Positions 22,850 through 31,384 of a DNA stretch of 36,986 nucleotides are shown here, piece by piece. The DNA is from an uncultured Mycoplasmatota bacterium (lineage in GTDB: Bacteria > Bacillota_I > Bacilli_A > RF39 > UBA660), in contig USRP01000004.1 in the NCBI GenBank assembly GCA_900557185.1, positions 1-36,986 of the forward strand. The letters run 5' to 3'. The notes under the pieces are model-generated. The model worked only from the letters and a program-made list of their open reading frames with translations, searched no databases and was not told the DNA's origin. The stretch's first letter is position 1. Each line of letters starts with the position of its first letter. The position numbers and the translations under genes are program-made.

Positions 22850-25099
22850 CTATTCTTCTTCGTTTGCATCTTTTTTCACAAGTACTTCTCTTGGTTTTGA
22901 TCCGTTTGGAGGACCTACAATTCCTCTTTCTTCTAAAAGATCCATAGCTCTAGCAGCACGGTTATATCCTAGACGGAATCTTCTTTGTAGAAGCGAAGCA
23001 CTGGCTTTTCCTCCTTGAATGACAAAGTCAACAATCTCATTATAAAGTGGTTCATCATAGTCATCTTTTTCTTCTACCATGGTTGTCGCATGTAATTCTT
23101 CATCATCCATTGTTAAACTATTATCGTATTTCGCAATCTGTTGTTTAATAACATGATCGACCACACGCTTAATTTCATCTTCATCGATAAATGTTCCTTG
23201 AACACGAATTGGACTAGATTCTCCTTGTGGTAAGAATAACATATCTCCTTTTCCAAGTAGTTTTTCTGCTCCACCCTGATCTAGAATCGTACGGGAATCA
23301 ATTTGACTAGATACTGCGAAACTAATACGAGATGGAATATTGGCTTTTACAACTCCCGTAATGACATCTGTAGATGGTCTTTGTGTTGCGACAATTAAAT
23401 GAATTCCTGCAGCACGCGCCATTTGTGTAATACGCATGATAGAATCTTCTACTTCTTTGGCTGCGACTAACATCAAATCCGCTAACTCATCGATAATAAC
23501 GACAATAAATGGTAATTTATTTTTCTGTTCTTCTTTTGGTCTTCCTTCATTATATTTATCGATATAATTGTTATAACTTGTAATATTCTTTGTTCCACTA
23601 TCACTAAATACTTCATAACGACGTTCCATTTCGACAACGATTTTCTTAAGTGCGATATTGGCTTTCTTTGGATCTGTTACAACTGGAGCAAGTAAATGTG
23701 GTACTCCATTATACATCGAAAGTTCTACTTTCTTTGGATCCACTAATACGAGTTTTACTTCCTCTGGTTTGGTACGCATTAAAATAGAAATTAAAATACT
23801 ATTAATACAAACAGATTTACCACTACCAGTTGCTCCCGCTACTAATAAGTGAGGAGTTTTATTAATCTCACAGAAAACAGGTGCTCCCATAACATTTTTA
23901 CCAAGAGTTACAAGTAACTTACTATCTTTTAACTTCGGTGGTACTTTCTCTAAAATTTCTCTTACTGTTACCATCGTTGTTACTTTATTTGGCACTTCAA
24001 TTCCAATTGTACGTTTTCCTGGAATTGGAGCTTCTATTTTAACATCTTTTACTGCAAGTGCTAAAGCAAGTTCACGGTGAATTCCAAGTATCTTACTTAC
24101 CTTGGTACCAGCTTTTACATCTAATTCATACTGTGTTACACTTGGTCCAATATTCGCATTGACAATATGTCCTTCAATTCCAAAATCCGTTAACACTTGA
24201 TTCAATATCTTCTTATTATCCTCAACTGCCACTTCATTTCCCTTTTGGTTCACTGGTTTTGGTTTTGCTAGTAAACTAAGTGGTGGAAAGACATATGGTT
24301 TTTGTTTTTTCTCTTCTTTTACTTCTTGTACAATTGGTTGATCTCCATTTAATGGATGTAAATTTTCTCCCAATATTTCTCCTGTTTCCTCATCAATACG
24401 AAGATTAGACTCATCTGCCACTGTAACAGACGGTTCTGGCTCTTCTTCTTGTTTTTCTAAAGCTTCTTTTCTTTCTTTCTCACGTTCAATCGCACGTTGT
24501 TTTTTACGTTCTAGACGTGCCTCATTGGTCTCATCTAATTTTGTTTTTACAGCTTTTATCATATCGGCAATACTAACACCAGTAAATAATACAATACCAC
24601 AAATAATTAAAGCCCATGCGACAATCTTCGTTCCAGCAACATCAAACAGTGTCACAAACAAAATAGAAACAAGTGCTCCAATTAATCCTCCCCCTTGAAT
24701 ATTCATCATACTCTTTGTAGAAGCCATAAAATTTAACACTGTCTCTTTTAAAATATCAAACCCTTGTAAATCGTTTTTGGTAATATAACTCAAATGAGAG
24801 AATACTAAAATACCAATACAAAACACATATAATCCCACTAGTTTTGATGTAAAATAATTCGGTCTTTCTCTTTTTACCATCATATATACACCAACAACAA
24901 ATACTGCCACTAATAAAAGATTATACCAAGCACCTACTAAGAAAGCAGCAAATGCTCCAATCAATTTTCCAACGGGACCAAATCCCCCTTTGCTCCCTGC
25001 TCCTAAAATGGCAATTAAAATGAGTAATATACCAATTAACTCGACATGGTAACCAGTTGTCTTTTTCTTATCGTCTTTTCTTTTCTTACGTTTTGCCAT
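22850..25099 (-). CDS. ftsK: DNA translocase FtsK/SpoIIIE
   Basis: A hexameric motor that pumps chromosomal DNA through the division septum. It has 749 residues. A lysine-rich start is followed by four membrane helices within the first 180 residues, then a charged linker (about 205-270). The motor has Walker A VAGATGSGKSVCINS and Walker B PFIVVIIDELADLM, and the C-terminal winged-helix gamma domain has GGKASASLLQRRFRLGYNRAARAM. The start at 25099 is supported by AAGGAAGTG; an upstream in-frame extension runs through the promoter. Promoter TTGTTT-18-TATAAT lies at 25124-25153. Confidence 0.95.
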   Translation of the reverse strand: MAKRKKRKDDKKKTTGYHVELIGILLILIAILGAGSKGGFGPVGKLIGAFAAFLVGAWYNLLLVAVFVVGVYMMVKRERPNYFTSKLVGLYVFCIGILVFSHLSYITKNDLQGFDILKETVLNFMASTKSMMNIQGGGLIGALVSILFVTLFDVAGTKIVAWALIICGIVLFTGVSIADMIKAVKTKLDETNEARLERKKQRAIEREKERKEALEKQEEEPEPSVTVADESNLRIDEETGEILGENLHPLNGDQPIVQEVKEEKKQKPYVFPPLSLLAKPKPVNQKGNEVAVEDNKKILNQVLTDFGIEGHIVNANIGPSVTQYELDVKAGTKVSKILGIHRELALALAVKDVKIEAPIPGKRTIGIEVPNKVTTMVTVREILEKVPPKLKDSKLLVTLGKNVMGAPVFCEINKTPHLLVAGATGSGKSVCINSILISILMRTKPEEVKLVLVDPKKVELSMYNGVPHLLAPVVTDPKKANIALKKIVVEMERRYEVFSDSGTKNITSYNNYIDKYNEGRPKEEQKNKLPFIVVIIDELADLMLVAAKEVEDSIMRITQMARAAGIHLIVATQRPSTDVITGVVKANIPSRISFAVSSQIDSRTILDQGGAEKLLGKGDMLFLPQGESSPIRVQGTFIDEDEIKRVVDHVIKQQIAKYDNSLTMDDEELHATTMVEEKDDYDEPLYNEIVDFVIQGGKASASLLQRRFRLGYNRAARAMDLLEERGIVGPPNGSKPREVLVKKDANEEE

Positions 25100-25123
25100 T
25101 CTTACACTTCCTTTATCCTCTTC

Positions 25124-25153
25124 ATTATAGCATACAATTTCCTCTCGAAACAA
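25124..25153 (-). promoter_or_regulatory. ftsK promoter
   Basis: -35 TTGTTT (25148-25153), an 18-bp spacer and -10 TATAAT (25124-25129) with the extended TGC. Confidence 0.6.
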
Positions 25154-25165
25154 GTTACTTTACAC

Positions 25166-25187
25166 CAAAAAAAGCCACTTGGCTTTT
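25166..25187 (-). terminator. Terminator of the DUF2207 gene
   Basis: Leftward hairpin AAAGCC/GGCTTT followed by TTTTTTT, three bases past the stop of the gene at 25190. Confidence 0.7.
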
Positions 25188-25189
25188 CT

Positions 25190-27016
25190 TTAAAATAATT
25201 CTTCCAGTTGTCTTTCTAATAGTTTTAAAACACCCGTTTGATTTGGTAAAACGGTATCTAAATCACCAAAGGCAACGATGTATTTTAAATAGTATTTAAA
25301 GTATGGATGACTTTCAAATTGCTGTGCTTCATAATCATAATAGTGTCTACAAAAATGTCTTAGTCCCGATAATCTTAAATATTCCATTCTTCCGTATTTC
25401 GTTAACAATTCTTCATCATAGAACTTAAATAATAAGAAATGAATAAATGCGAATATAATAACAAGTAATAAATAACACTCTTTGGTTGTTATCACATATC
25501 CAATGACTGGAACTAGTAAAATCACTTGTAAAATCAAATAAGCAAAACGTAGTCCCTTCTTTAAACGACGGTCAACATATTTCCAAATCGTATGTAAATC
25601 AAATGGTATTAACAAGAATATCATCGAAATCGCAAAGATTGTCATAATAATTCCCGTAATACTTTCCTTTTCTGGTTGTATCCATCCTACTAAATATCCA
25701 ATCATTAAGAAGAAGGCAGCAATCATATTCACAAATGCATACTTTTCAAAGGCATTCATAAAATTACCTAAACTCTTATCATAAATACGATTTTTATATA
25801 GCGCTTCGGTTGCTAAATCACGAGCAATTCCAAAATCTTGTTTAAAACATGTTTCCGTATCTAAATTTTGATGTACTTTACGAGATAGTTCTGGAATTGT
25901 CATCGCATCTCCCTTTTGAAATTGTTCTTTTTGGAATAATACTTTTAAGAACTGATATTCATAACTACTTAAATGTTGATCATTTAAATAGATAATCGTT
26001 CCATCAGGACGTATTCCAATATTCCCTCTTTCTTGTAATGTTAAGATTAAAGAAAGAGCAAAATCTTTACTTTTCCCACTAATCATTTTAGAAGCTAATG
26101 GTGGTAATACTTTAATATCTGTCTGACTATATGGAACAATTAAATTATCTTTCATCTTTTTTACATAATTACGTTTATAACGAATGCCTTTTAAAAAGAT
26201 ATAAATTAAAGTACTAAAGATAATAAAATATACGAGTGGTAAATTATTTTTATTTTTATTTTCAAACTCAATTTGTGCACGTTTTTGTTGATTATAATCA
26301 AAGTTTAAAATATCGTTATCTGCTTTTTCTTTTAAGATAGTTGTATGATCTAATACACTGGTATCAGTAGCTACAATAAAATTAGTTTGGGTTTTACTTT
26401 GTAGATGTCTTTGTGTCATTTGATAGGTTCTATCATTGATTCTTTTAATATTAATCGAATTACCTGTTGTATTATCTTTTACATAATATTTATCAATTCC
26501 TGATTCCGGTATTTTTACATTTATTTTTAATTGTTCAATATTCGTATTACGTGGTTGAATATTTAATCCAAAAGCAGCTAGCGTCGTATAACGTTTTACA
26601 GCTCTACTATCAATCGTATAAGATAATTTCATCGTAAATTTTCGTGTTGTCGGATCAAATAAGATTGTTCTAGCATTTTTATCTTCACGAGAAGTACCAA
26701 CTGGTTCAACCGTACTTTCTACTCCATCGACATATACTTTCACATCACGAAGACAATCATAACAATTATATCTACGATTCTCTTCTAAACTAATCGGAAA
26801 GAAATCTTTTTCTATCGAAGAAATCATAGTATGAGGTTGCACGACAATGTTCTCACTTACCTCTAATAAACCACTTTCCAATAGTTCTACATTCATCTCT
26901 TCTTTTTGAATTGTATAATCATATTTCTCTCCTTGTGAAAACCAATAAACTGGAAAAACAACCAGTATTAGGACAAACAGAAGAAATATTCCAATCTTTG
27001 GAGCATACTCTCTCAT
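25190..27016 (-). CDS. DUF2207 domain membrane protein
   Basis: A 608-residue protein. An N-terminal membrane helix (about 9-27) is followed by an extracytoplasmic domain with YDYTIQKEEMNVELLESGLLEVSE and IDSRAVKRYTTLAAFGLN, typical of DUF2207. A second helix lies near 258, then a cytoplasmic region, then two pairs of helices (about 415-460 and 485-525) and a C-terminal tail. Members of this family are common in Firmicutes and Actinobacteria and have no established function. The gene is monocistronic: AAGGTG at the start, its own terminator, and a promoter that overlaps a 9-bp inverted repeat. Confidence 0.85.
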   Translation of the reverse strand: MREYAPKIGIFLLFVLILVVFPVYWFSQGEKYDYTIQKEEMNVELLESGLLEVSENIVVQPHTMISSIEKDFFPISLEENRRYNCYDCLRDVKVYVDGVESTVEPVGTSREDKNARTILFDPTTRKFTMKLSYTIDSRAVKRYTTLAAFGLNIQPRNTNIEQLKINVKIPESGIDKYYVKDNTTGNSINIKRINDRTYQMTQRHLQSKTQTNFIVATDTSVLDHTTILKEKADNDILNFDYNQQKRAQIEFENKNKNNLPLVYFIIFSTLIYIFLKGIRYKRNYVKKMKDNLIVPYSQTDIKVLPPLASKMISGKSKDFALSLILTLQERGNIGIRPDGTIIYLNDQHLSSYEYQFLKVLFQKEQFQKGDAMTIPELSRKVHQNLDTETCFKQDFGIARDLATEALYKNRIYDKSLGNFMNAFEKYAFVNMIAAFFLMIGYLVGWIQPEKESITGIIMTIFAISMIFLLIPFDLHTIWKYVDRRLKKGLRFAYLILQVILLVPVIGYVITTKECYLLLVIIFAFIHFLLFKFYDEELLTKYGRMEYLRLSGLRHFCRHYYDYEAQQFESHPYFKYYLKYIVAFGDLDTVLPNQTGVLKLLERQLEELF

Positions 27017-27028
27017 CTTAACACCTTC

Positions 27029-27053
27029 TTATGATACTTTCATTGTATCATAA
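27029..27053 (-). promoter_or_regulatory. Promoter and inverted repeat upstream of the DUF2207 gene
   Basis: The inverted repeat TTATGATAC-7-GTATCATAA has perfect 9-bp arms. The right arm on the plus strand overlaps an extended -10 (TGATACAAT, -10 at 27042-27047). Because the repeat spans the expected transcription start, it looks more like an operator than an mRNA hairpin. Confidence 0.5.
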
Positions 27054-27071
27054 AAACATCTATCTAGAAAG

Positions 27072-27095
27072 AAAAAAAGTGTCTTAGTTGACACT
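27072..27095 (-). terminator. suf operon terminator
   Basis: Leftward hairpin AGTGTC/GACACT (27079-27084 with 27090-27095) followed by seven T. It overlaps the sufS stop codon. Confidence 0.8.
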
Positions 27096-28295
27096 TATAA
27101 AATCGAGACTCTCTTCTAATATATTCGGATTTTTTAATACTTCTACCATTTGATCAATTTCTTCTTTGGTATTATAAAAATATAAACTCATACGACAAGT
27201 ATTTTTAATTCCAATTTCATCGATTAATATTTTCGCACAATGACTACCTGCTCTCACACAGATGTGATAATGATCGAGATAAAGCGCTAAATCTTGCGCA
27301 AAGATACCATCAATATTAAATGAAATAATCGCACTATCTGTATCCGGATTATAAATCTGAATACCAGGTACTTCTTTTAGTCGTTTTAAAGCATATTCTT
27401 TTAACTTCATTTCATAGGCATGAATCTGATCCATCCCAATTTTCTCTAAATACTCAATGGCAAAACGAGATGCGATAATTCCAGCAATCTGAAGTGTTCC
27501 TGCTTCAAACAAAGTTGGAACACTCTGGTATACTTTAGAACCACTACTAGTAAAAGAAACATTCATTCCTCCACCGTATTTTAATGGTTTCATTTCATTT
27601 AATAACTCTAATTTTCCATATAAAATACCTACTCCAGTAGGACCACACATCTTATGTAATGAGAAGACAAAGAAATCAGCATCTAAATCTTGTACATCTG
27701 TTTTCTTATGAGGCGCACTTTGAGCCCCATCGACTAATACATAAATTCCTCTTTGATGGGCATATTGAATGATTTCTTTCATCGGTCTTACATCGCCAAT
27801 CACATTTGTCACTTCAGCAATACTAATTACTTTGGTATCCTCTGTGATGACTTCTTTTAAATGTTCTAATGTCACATGTAAATGTTCATCTAAAGGAATA
27901 TAATCAATGATGATTCCCATCTCTTCTGCTAATTCAAACCAAGGTAATACATTCGAGGCATGTTCTGATTTTGTTAAAACAACATGATCTCCCTTTTTTA
28001 ATTTATGCTTGAAAAAACCAAAAATAATTTGATTTAAAGAATCCGTTGCATTTTCTGTAAAAATAATTTCTCGTTCTGATTTCGCATTGATAAAACGCTG
28101 TACTGTTTCTCTTGTACGATTGATATTCTCATCGACTAATAAGCTATTTTTATAATCACCACGCTCTGCATTGGCTGTATAATTTTTATAATAATCGACA
28201 ATCGCATCAATCACACAAGTTGGTTTCAATGTCGTAGCACCATTATCAAAGTAAATCAAATCACTTTGTAATATTGGAAAATCCTCACGATTCAT
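27084..28295 (-). CDS. sufS: Cysteine desulfurase
   Basis: A PLP enzyme that takes sulfur from cysteine for Fe-S cluster assembly. The 403 residues fit SufS. FDNGATTLKP is the N-terminal signature, the PLP lysine is K215 in FSLHKMCGPTGVG, and the persulfide cysteine is C353 in VRAGSHCAK, the RxGxHCA form of SufS-type desulfurases. It overlaps the end of sufD by 11 bases and has GGAGGTG before its ATG, so they are one operon. Its usual partner SufU is encoded at 35718-36158. SufC and SufB are not in the window. Confidence 0.95.
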   Translation of the reverse strand: MNREDFPILQSDLIYFDNGATTLKPTCVIDAIVDYYKNYTANAERGDYKNSLLVDENINRTRETVQRFINAKSEREIIFTENATDSLNQIIFGFFKHKLKKGDHVVLTKSEHASNVLPWFELAEEMGIIIDYIPLDEHLHVTLEHLKEVITEDTKVISIAEVTNVIGDVRPMKEIIQYAHQRGIYVLVDGAQSAPHKKTDVQDLDADFFVFSLHKMCGPTGVGILYGKLELLNEMKPLKYGGGMNVSFTSSGSKVYQSVPTLFEAGTLQIAGIIASRFAIEYLEKIGMDQIHAYEMKLKEYALKRLKEVPGIQIYNPDTDSAIISFNIDGIFAQDLALYLDHYHICVRAGSHCAKILIDEIGIKNTCRMSLYFYNTKEEIDQMVEVLKNPNILEESLDFISVN

Positions 28296-29061
28296 ATGAC
28301 ACCTCCAATTCTTCTAACTCCTGTTCTATCAATTGTTGATATTGTTTCGTAAATTTGATGTTACCCATTAAGAATTGTCGTATTTCAGATTCTTGTAATT
28401 TTGTTTGATTGAGTGCTGTATGAGAACTTACTTTCACATTCTTCTCTTCTTCCGTCACATAATTTGTCTGAATATCTGATAACTGTTGATTGGTAGATAC
28501 AATTTCCGCATCTTGTTCTAATTTACAACGTTTCATTTGATCTTCTACAATTCCTGACATCGCTAGTTTGATATTTCCTTTATCTAAGGTACAACCACGA
28601 AAACAGAAGAAACTTTTCGTATCACTTGCATTGTGATAAACTAACACATGATTGAATTGTCCATCATAAGCAATGGCACTTTCACAAAGAGAAAACTGCG
28701 CTTTTGAACCATTTAAATACGCAATATCCCACTTTCTTCCCTGTTGACACTTTGCCATACGATTGACTCTTACTTTGGCATTTTCATGAATACGATATTG
28801 ATATTGAATTTTCATCTTATCGTGAATATGAATCTCTTCTAAACGCAACGTCTGATTTGGTTCAACATCGATTATAATATTCAATTTACTAGACTTTGTT
28901 CCATGATAAATTATTTTTAATGTCGTACTTTTTACAACTGTCATTTTCAATTGATTCACAGCCATAAATTCTGTTCCCTCATCGACAACTAATTTCAGTG
29001 CACCATCTAACTTCTTTTTTGTAATAACATCATTTACTACTTCTATTTTATTCACAATCAT
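28285..29061 (-). CDS. sufD: SufD-like Fe-S assembly protein (short form)
   Basis: A 258-residue protein matching the SufB/SufD beta-helix family: VDEGTEFMAVNQLKMTVVKS early, YHNASDTKSFFCFRGCTLDKGNIKLAMSGIVED in the core (written here only as the family region near 155-190), and the closing helical part with HTALNQTKLQESEIRQF. SufD proteins are usually near 400 residues, so this one lacks part of the N-terminal region. It pairs with SufB and SufC in a scaffold complex. Its ATG has no ribosome binding site and overlaps a 20-codon upstream ORF, which suggests translational coupling. Confidence 0.75.
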   Translation of the reverse strand: MIVNKIEVVNDVITKKKLDGALKLVVDEGTEFMAVNQLKMTVVKSTTLKIIYHGTKSSKLNIIIDVEPNQTLRLEEIHIHDKMKIQYQYRIHENAKVRVNRMAKCQQGRKWDIAYLNGSKAQFSLCESAIAYDGQFNHVLVYHNASDTKSFFCFRGCTLDKGNIKLAMSGIVEDQMKRCKLEQDAEIVSTNQQLSDIQTNYVTEEEKNVKVSSHTALNQTKLQESEIRQFLMGNIKFTKQYQQLIEQELEELEVSYES

Positions 29062-29110
29062 TCAGTTCTTTCATGATACTCGCACCGCTTCTCTTTATTT
29101 TTTGTCTCAT
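29048..29110 (-). CDS. 20-codon upstream ORF overlapping the sufD start
   Basis: This ORF encodes MRQKIKRSGASIMKELNDCE. GGTGACC precedes the ATG and an extended -10 promoter lies at 29130-29158. Its stop lies 13 bases inside sufD. Since sufD has no ribosome binding site of its own, ribosomes finishing this ORF could re-initiate at sufD. The cysteine codon just before the end raises the possibility of a cysteine-sensing leader for a cysteine desulfurase operon, which is speculation. It could also be a chance ORF. Confidence 0.4.
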   Translation of the reverse strand: MRQKIKRSGASIMKELNDCE

Positions 29111-29129
29111 GGTCACCAACTCCATCCTT

Positions 29130-29158
29130 ATTTTAACAAAAATATATGAATTTGACCA
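29130..29158 (-). promoter_or_regulatory. suf operon promoter
   Basis: -35 TGGTCA (29153-29158), a 17-bp spacer and -10 TAAAAT (29130-29135) with the extended TGT, about 20 bases before the upstream ORF. Confidence 0.5.
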
Positions 29159-29223
29159 TGTTTCCGTATAATTTCTTTTTATTTTCACATGATAACAAAG
29201 GATATTCGCAGATATTCACAACG

Positions 29224-29244
29224 AGAACTACGGTTCTTTTTTTT
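29224..29244 (+). terminator. Terminator-like hairpin just upstream of a promoter
   Basis: Hairpin AGAAC/GTTCT (29224-29228 with 29233-29237) followed by eight T, on the plus strand. It is preceded by two near-identical ten-base units (GATATTCGCA GATATTCACA, 29201-29220). No rightward gene ends here. It may insulate the downstream promoter. Confidence 0.4.
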
Positions 29245-29245
29245 C

Positions 29246-29262
29246 TAGTCTCGTGTTATAAT
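29246..29262 (+). promoter_or_regulatory. Promoter of the 184-residue gene and HIT gene
   Basis: Extended -10 TGTTATAAT (-10 at 29257-29262). The -35 is unclear because its expected position lies in the T-run of the hairpin. GGAGGG follows at 29270. Confidence 0.5.
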
Positions 29263-29279
29263 GACAATGGAGGGTATTT

Positions 29280-29834
29280 ATGAACCGAGAAGAACAACAA
29301 AAATTAAGCGAATGCATCCGCCTAGCAAAACAAAAAGAACCATATCAAGAGATGACGGATGAAGAACTATCCCATTTATTTTTTGAACATTGTCCAAATG
29401 TTTATATTATTAATAGTAATGGAAATGTATTTCACCAAACACTTCCCATTCATCAACATCATTATTTAGGATATCTCAATTATTTAAAATATTTAATGAA
29501 ACAAGAACCAGATAAACATAAAGATATGTCTTATCTCTTAGATATGGATTTTTCTAATAATCCCAGGGCTGGTGTTCTCGTCACAACCAAACTAGGTAAA
29601 TATTTTCAAACGCAAGGTGATATTGTCATTCAAACATGGATGAATCCATATGATATGAATACCTATTTCATGAACACCACAACCGATCATATTACACAAG
29701 ACCAACAACAAGCATATCAACAAATTTTAGAAGCACATAATATGGATGAGATTGACCCCATTGAAAATGGACGTTTAGGAACATTACGAAAAAAAGAAGT
29801 TTCTTTGGAAAAAGAAAACGGAAAACTGTTATAA
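29280..29834 (+). CDS. Unknown 184-residue soluble protein
   Basis: A hydrophilic cytoplasmic protein, rich in Gln, His and Asn, with no signal peptide or membrane segment. I recognise no family. Visible parts are an N-terminal helix (EEQQKLSECIRLAKQKE), a central aromatic region (HYLGYLNYLKYLM) and a charged tail ending KEVSLEKENGKLL. The ATG is well placed behind GGAGGG. It ends 20 bases before the HIT gene start and shares its promoter, so a role near nucleotide metabolism is possible, but I have no evidence for one. Confidence 0.7.
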   Translation: MNREEQQKLSECIRLAKQKEPYQEMTDEELSHLFFEHCPNVYIINSNGNVFHQTLPIHQHHYLGYLNYLKYLMKQEPDKHKDMSYLLDMDFSNNPRAGVLVTTKLGKYFQTQGDIVIQTWMNPYDMNTYFMNTTTDHITQDQQQAYQQILEAHNMDEIDPIENGRLGTLRKKEVSLEKENGKLL

Positions 29835-29854
29835 TAAGAATGGAGGTGTTTCAT

Positions 29855-30217
29855 ATGGATTGTATTTTTTGTAAAATTGTACAAGGAGAAGTTCCTTCTT
29901 ATACGATTTATGAAGATGAAATCGTAAAATGTTTTTTAGATGTAAATCCAGATTGTAATGGCCATGTATTAATTATCCCAAAACAACATACATTAGATTT
30001 AACAACCATTGATGAGAAAACAATCACCCATATTTACCACGTAGCTCAAGATTTGAAAAAACGTTTAGAAGAACGCTTACATATCAATGGTTTAACCTTA
30101 ATTCAAAACAATGGTGATGTTCAAGAAGTAAAACATTTCCATCTACATCTAAAACCATATTACAATGAAGAACAAGAATTGAAACCAATTAAAGAAATTT
30201 ACGAAAAATTAAAATAG
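29855..30217 (+). CDS. HIT family nucleotide-binding protein
   Basis: A 120-residue histidine-triad hydrolase or transferase acting on nucleotide phosphoramidates or dinucleotides. It starts DCIFCKIVQGEVPS, the usual HIT opening with two cysteines. HVLIIPKQHTLDL is the central motif, and the catalytic triad is HFHLHL (His94, His96, His98). The ATG at 29855 is set by GGAGGTG; an in-frame ATG at 29840 lies upstream of that site. The gene is convergent with recX and they share a terminator. Confidence 0.93.
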   Translation: MDCIFCKIVQGEVPSYTIYEDEIVKCFLDVNPDCNGHVLIIPKQHTLDLTTIDEKTITHIYHVAQDLKKRLEERLHINGLTLIQNNGDVQEVKHFHLHLKPYYNEEQELKPIKEIYEKLK

Positions 30218-30241
30218 CGACTTTAAAAGTCGCTGTTTTTT
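30216..30241. terminator. Shared bidirectional terminator of the HIT gene and recX
   Basis: Hairpin AGCGACT/AGTCGCT (30216-30222 with 30228-30234) with T-runs on both sides. It overlaps the recX stop. Confidence 0.8.
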
Positions 30242-31005
30242 TGTTCCATACAAGCCTGAATTTGATCGAGGGAAAATCCTTTTTGATATAATTTATTTTT
30301 TACATAAATAGCTAATTCTTTACCTTGATACTTTCTTTTCGCACGGGCTAATATTTTCTCGTATTCTTTTTCTAGTAATTCTGTCTCCTCTTCCCATTTC
30401 ACCTGAGAAAGAACTTCTAAAATATCAGCTTTTAAATATCCAAGAGATACAAACTCAGATACAATTTTCTGTTTTAATTGTTGATTTGAGTAGCGATGAT
30501 TTTGCTCTACTTTTTTTATAATTGCTTTTTGTAATTTTTCAAACATTTCAATCTCACTAATTTCTTTCATCGCTTTTACTCTGTCCTCTAAACCAATGCC
30601 ATGTTCTTTTAACCCTTGTTCTATTTTCTCTTTTCCATATTTAGAAAGATAAGCTTTATCTCTTACATAAGCACTTGCATATGTATAATCATTCAACAAA
30701 CCAACACACTTTAATCGTTCTATTAATTGCTCTTCCTCTTCCCTATTCAATTTATATTTCTCTAACCACTTTTTATAATCATGTACACTCATCAGTTTCG
30801 TCGTAATCTTCTTTACACTTTTATAATAAATATCTGAACTTCTCGTTTCTTTTAACAATGTTCCTAATAATTCTGCATCGATTTCTTTATGGTATAAAAG
30901 ATTATATTTAATAATCACATCTTCATAAGTTGTGATAACATCTTTATTTTGTAAAATCAATTGATATTTACTTGCTCCTACTTTTTTAATACGTTCGATT
31001 TTCAT
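30223..31005 (-). CDS. recX: RecX family regulator of RecA
   Basis: A 260-residue protein made of repeated three-helix units, as in RecX, which binds along the RecA filament groove. Recognisable pieces are LNREEEEQLIERLKCVGLLNDYTYASAYVRDK (near residues 82-113, a repeat with the D-[DE]-x-xYA pattern), SKYGKEKIEQGLKEHGI, and the last repeat with YVKNKLYQKGFSLDQI. The length matches the longer Firmicutes forms. AGAGGTGAT precedes the ATG. The promoter spacer holds a perfect 12-bp palindrome. recA itself is not in the window. Confidence 0.85.
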   Translation of the reverse strand: MKIERIKKVGASKYQLILQNKDVITTYEDVIIKYNLLYHKEIDAELLGTLLKETRSSDIYYKSVKKITTKLMSVHDYKKWLEKYKLNREEEEQLIERLKCVGLLNDYTYASAYVRDKAYLSKYGKEKIEQGLKEHGIGLEDRVKAMKEISEIEMFEKLQKAIIKKVEQNHRYSNQQLKQKIVSEFVSLGYLKADILEVLSQVKWEEETELLEKEYEKILARAKRKYQGKELAIYVKNKLYQKGFSLDQIQACMEQKNSDF

Positions 31006-31022
31006 GTTATCACCTCTATCTC

Positions 31023-31051
31023 ATTATAGCAAACAAACGTTTGTAAGACAA
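31023..31051 (-). promoter_or_regulatory. recX promoter with a palindromic spacer
   Basis: -35 TTGTCT (31046-31051), a 17-bp spacer and -10 TATAAT (31023-31028) with the extended TGC. The spacer contains ACAAACGTTTGT (31033-31044), a perfect palindrome placed where a repressor would block RNA polymerase. Confidence 0.6.
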
Positions 31052-31052
31052 C

Positions 31053-31075
31053 AAAAAAAGTACATAATATGTACT
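31053..31075 (-). terminator. rpoZ terminator
   Basis: Leftward hairpin AGTACAT/ATGTACT (31059-31065 with 31069-31075) plus seven T. It overlaps the rpoZ stop and runs toward the recX promoter. Confidence 0.75.
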
Positions 31076-31310
31076 ATTTTGTGGTTTCTGTATCATCGTC
31101 AGTTGGTTTTTCGAATCCATCAATATGAATTAAGTTTTTGGCAACTTCTTCAAGGGCTCTACCAATATTTTTCGTTGATACATATTCGTTTTCTTTCATT
31201 TGATAAAAACTTGTTTCGTCCATCTCTTTGGCTCTTTTAGAAACAATATTTACAAGTAAATATTTTGAGCCAACTTGATTTAACAATTTATCAATTGACG
31301 GATATATCAT
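31074..31310 (-). CDS. rpoZ: RNA polymerase omega subunit
   Basis: A 78-residue protein: MIYPSIDKLLNQVGSKYLLV is the omega opening, VSKRAKEM the conserved basic motif, and VSTKNIGRALEEVAKNLI the later helix. Omega helps fold and retain the beta' subunit. AGGAGGGG fixes the start at 31310, and the longer frame is spurious. It has a strong promoter (TTGAAA-17-TAAAAT) and its own terminator. In many Firmicutes it sits with gmk and priA, which are absent here. Confidence 0.9.
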   Translation of the reverse strand: MIYPSIDKLLNQVGSKYLLVNIVSKRAKEMDETSFYQMKENEYVSTKNIGRALEEVAKNLIHIDGFEKPTDDDTETTK

Positions 31311-31329
31311 GATTACCCCTCCTAATTTG

Positions 31330-31358
31330 ATTTTAGCAACTAATGAATGTTCTTTCAA
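31330..31358 (-). promoter_or_regulatory. rpoZ promoter
   Basis: -35 TTGAAA (31353-31358), a 17-bp spacer and -10 TAAAAT (31330-31335) with the extended TGC. Confidence 0.65.
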
Positions 31359-31384
31359 GTAATTTGCGTTTTTTTGACATTTAT

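Noticed and set aside
31033..31044. recX palindrome as a standard Firmicutes LexA box
   Set aside because: The established box is CGAAC-N4-GTTCG; this site has CAAAC joined directly to GTTTG. I keep it as an unassigned operator candidate.
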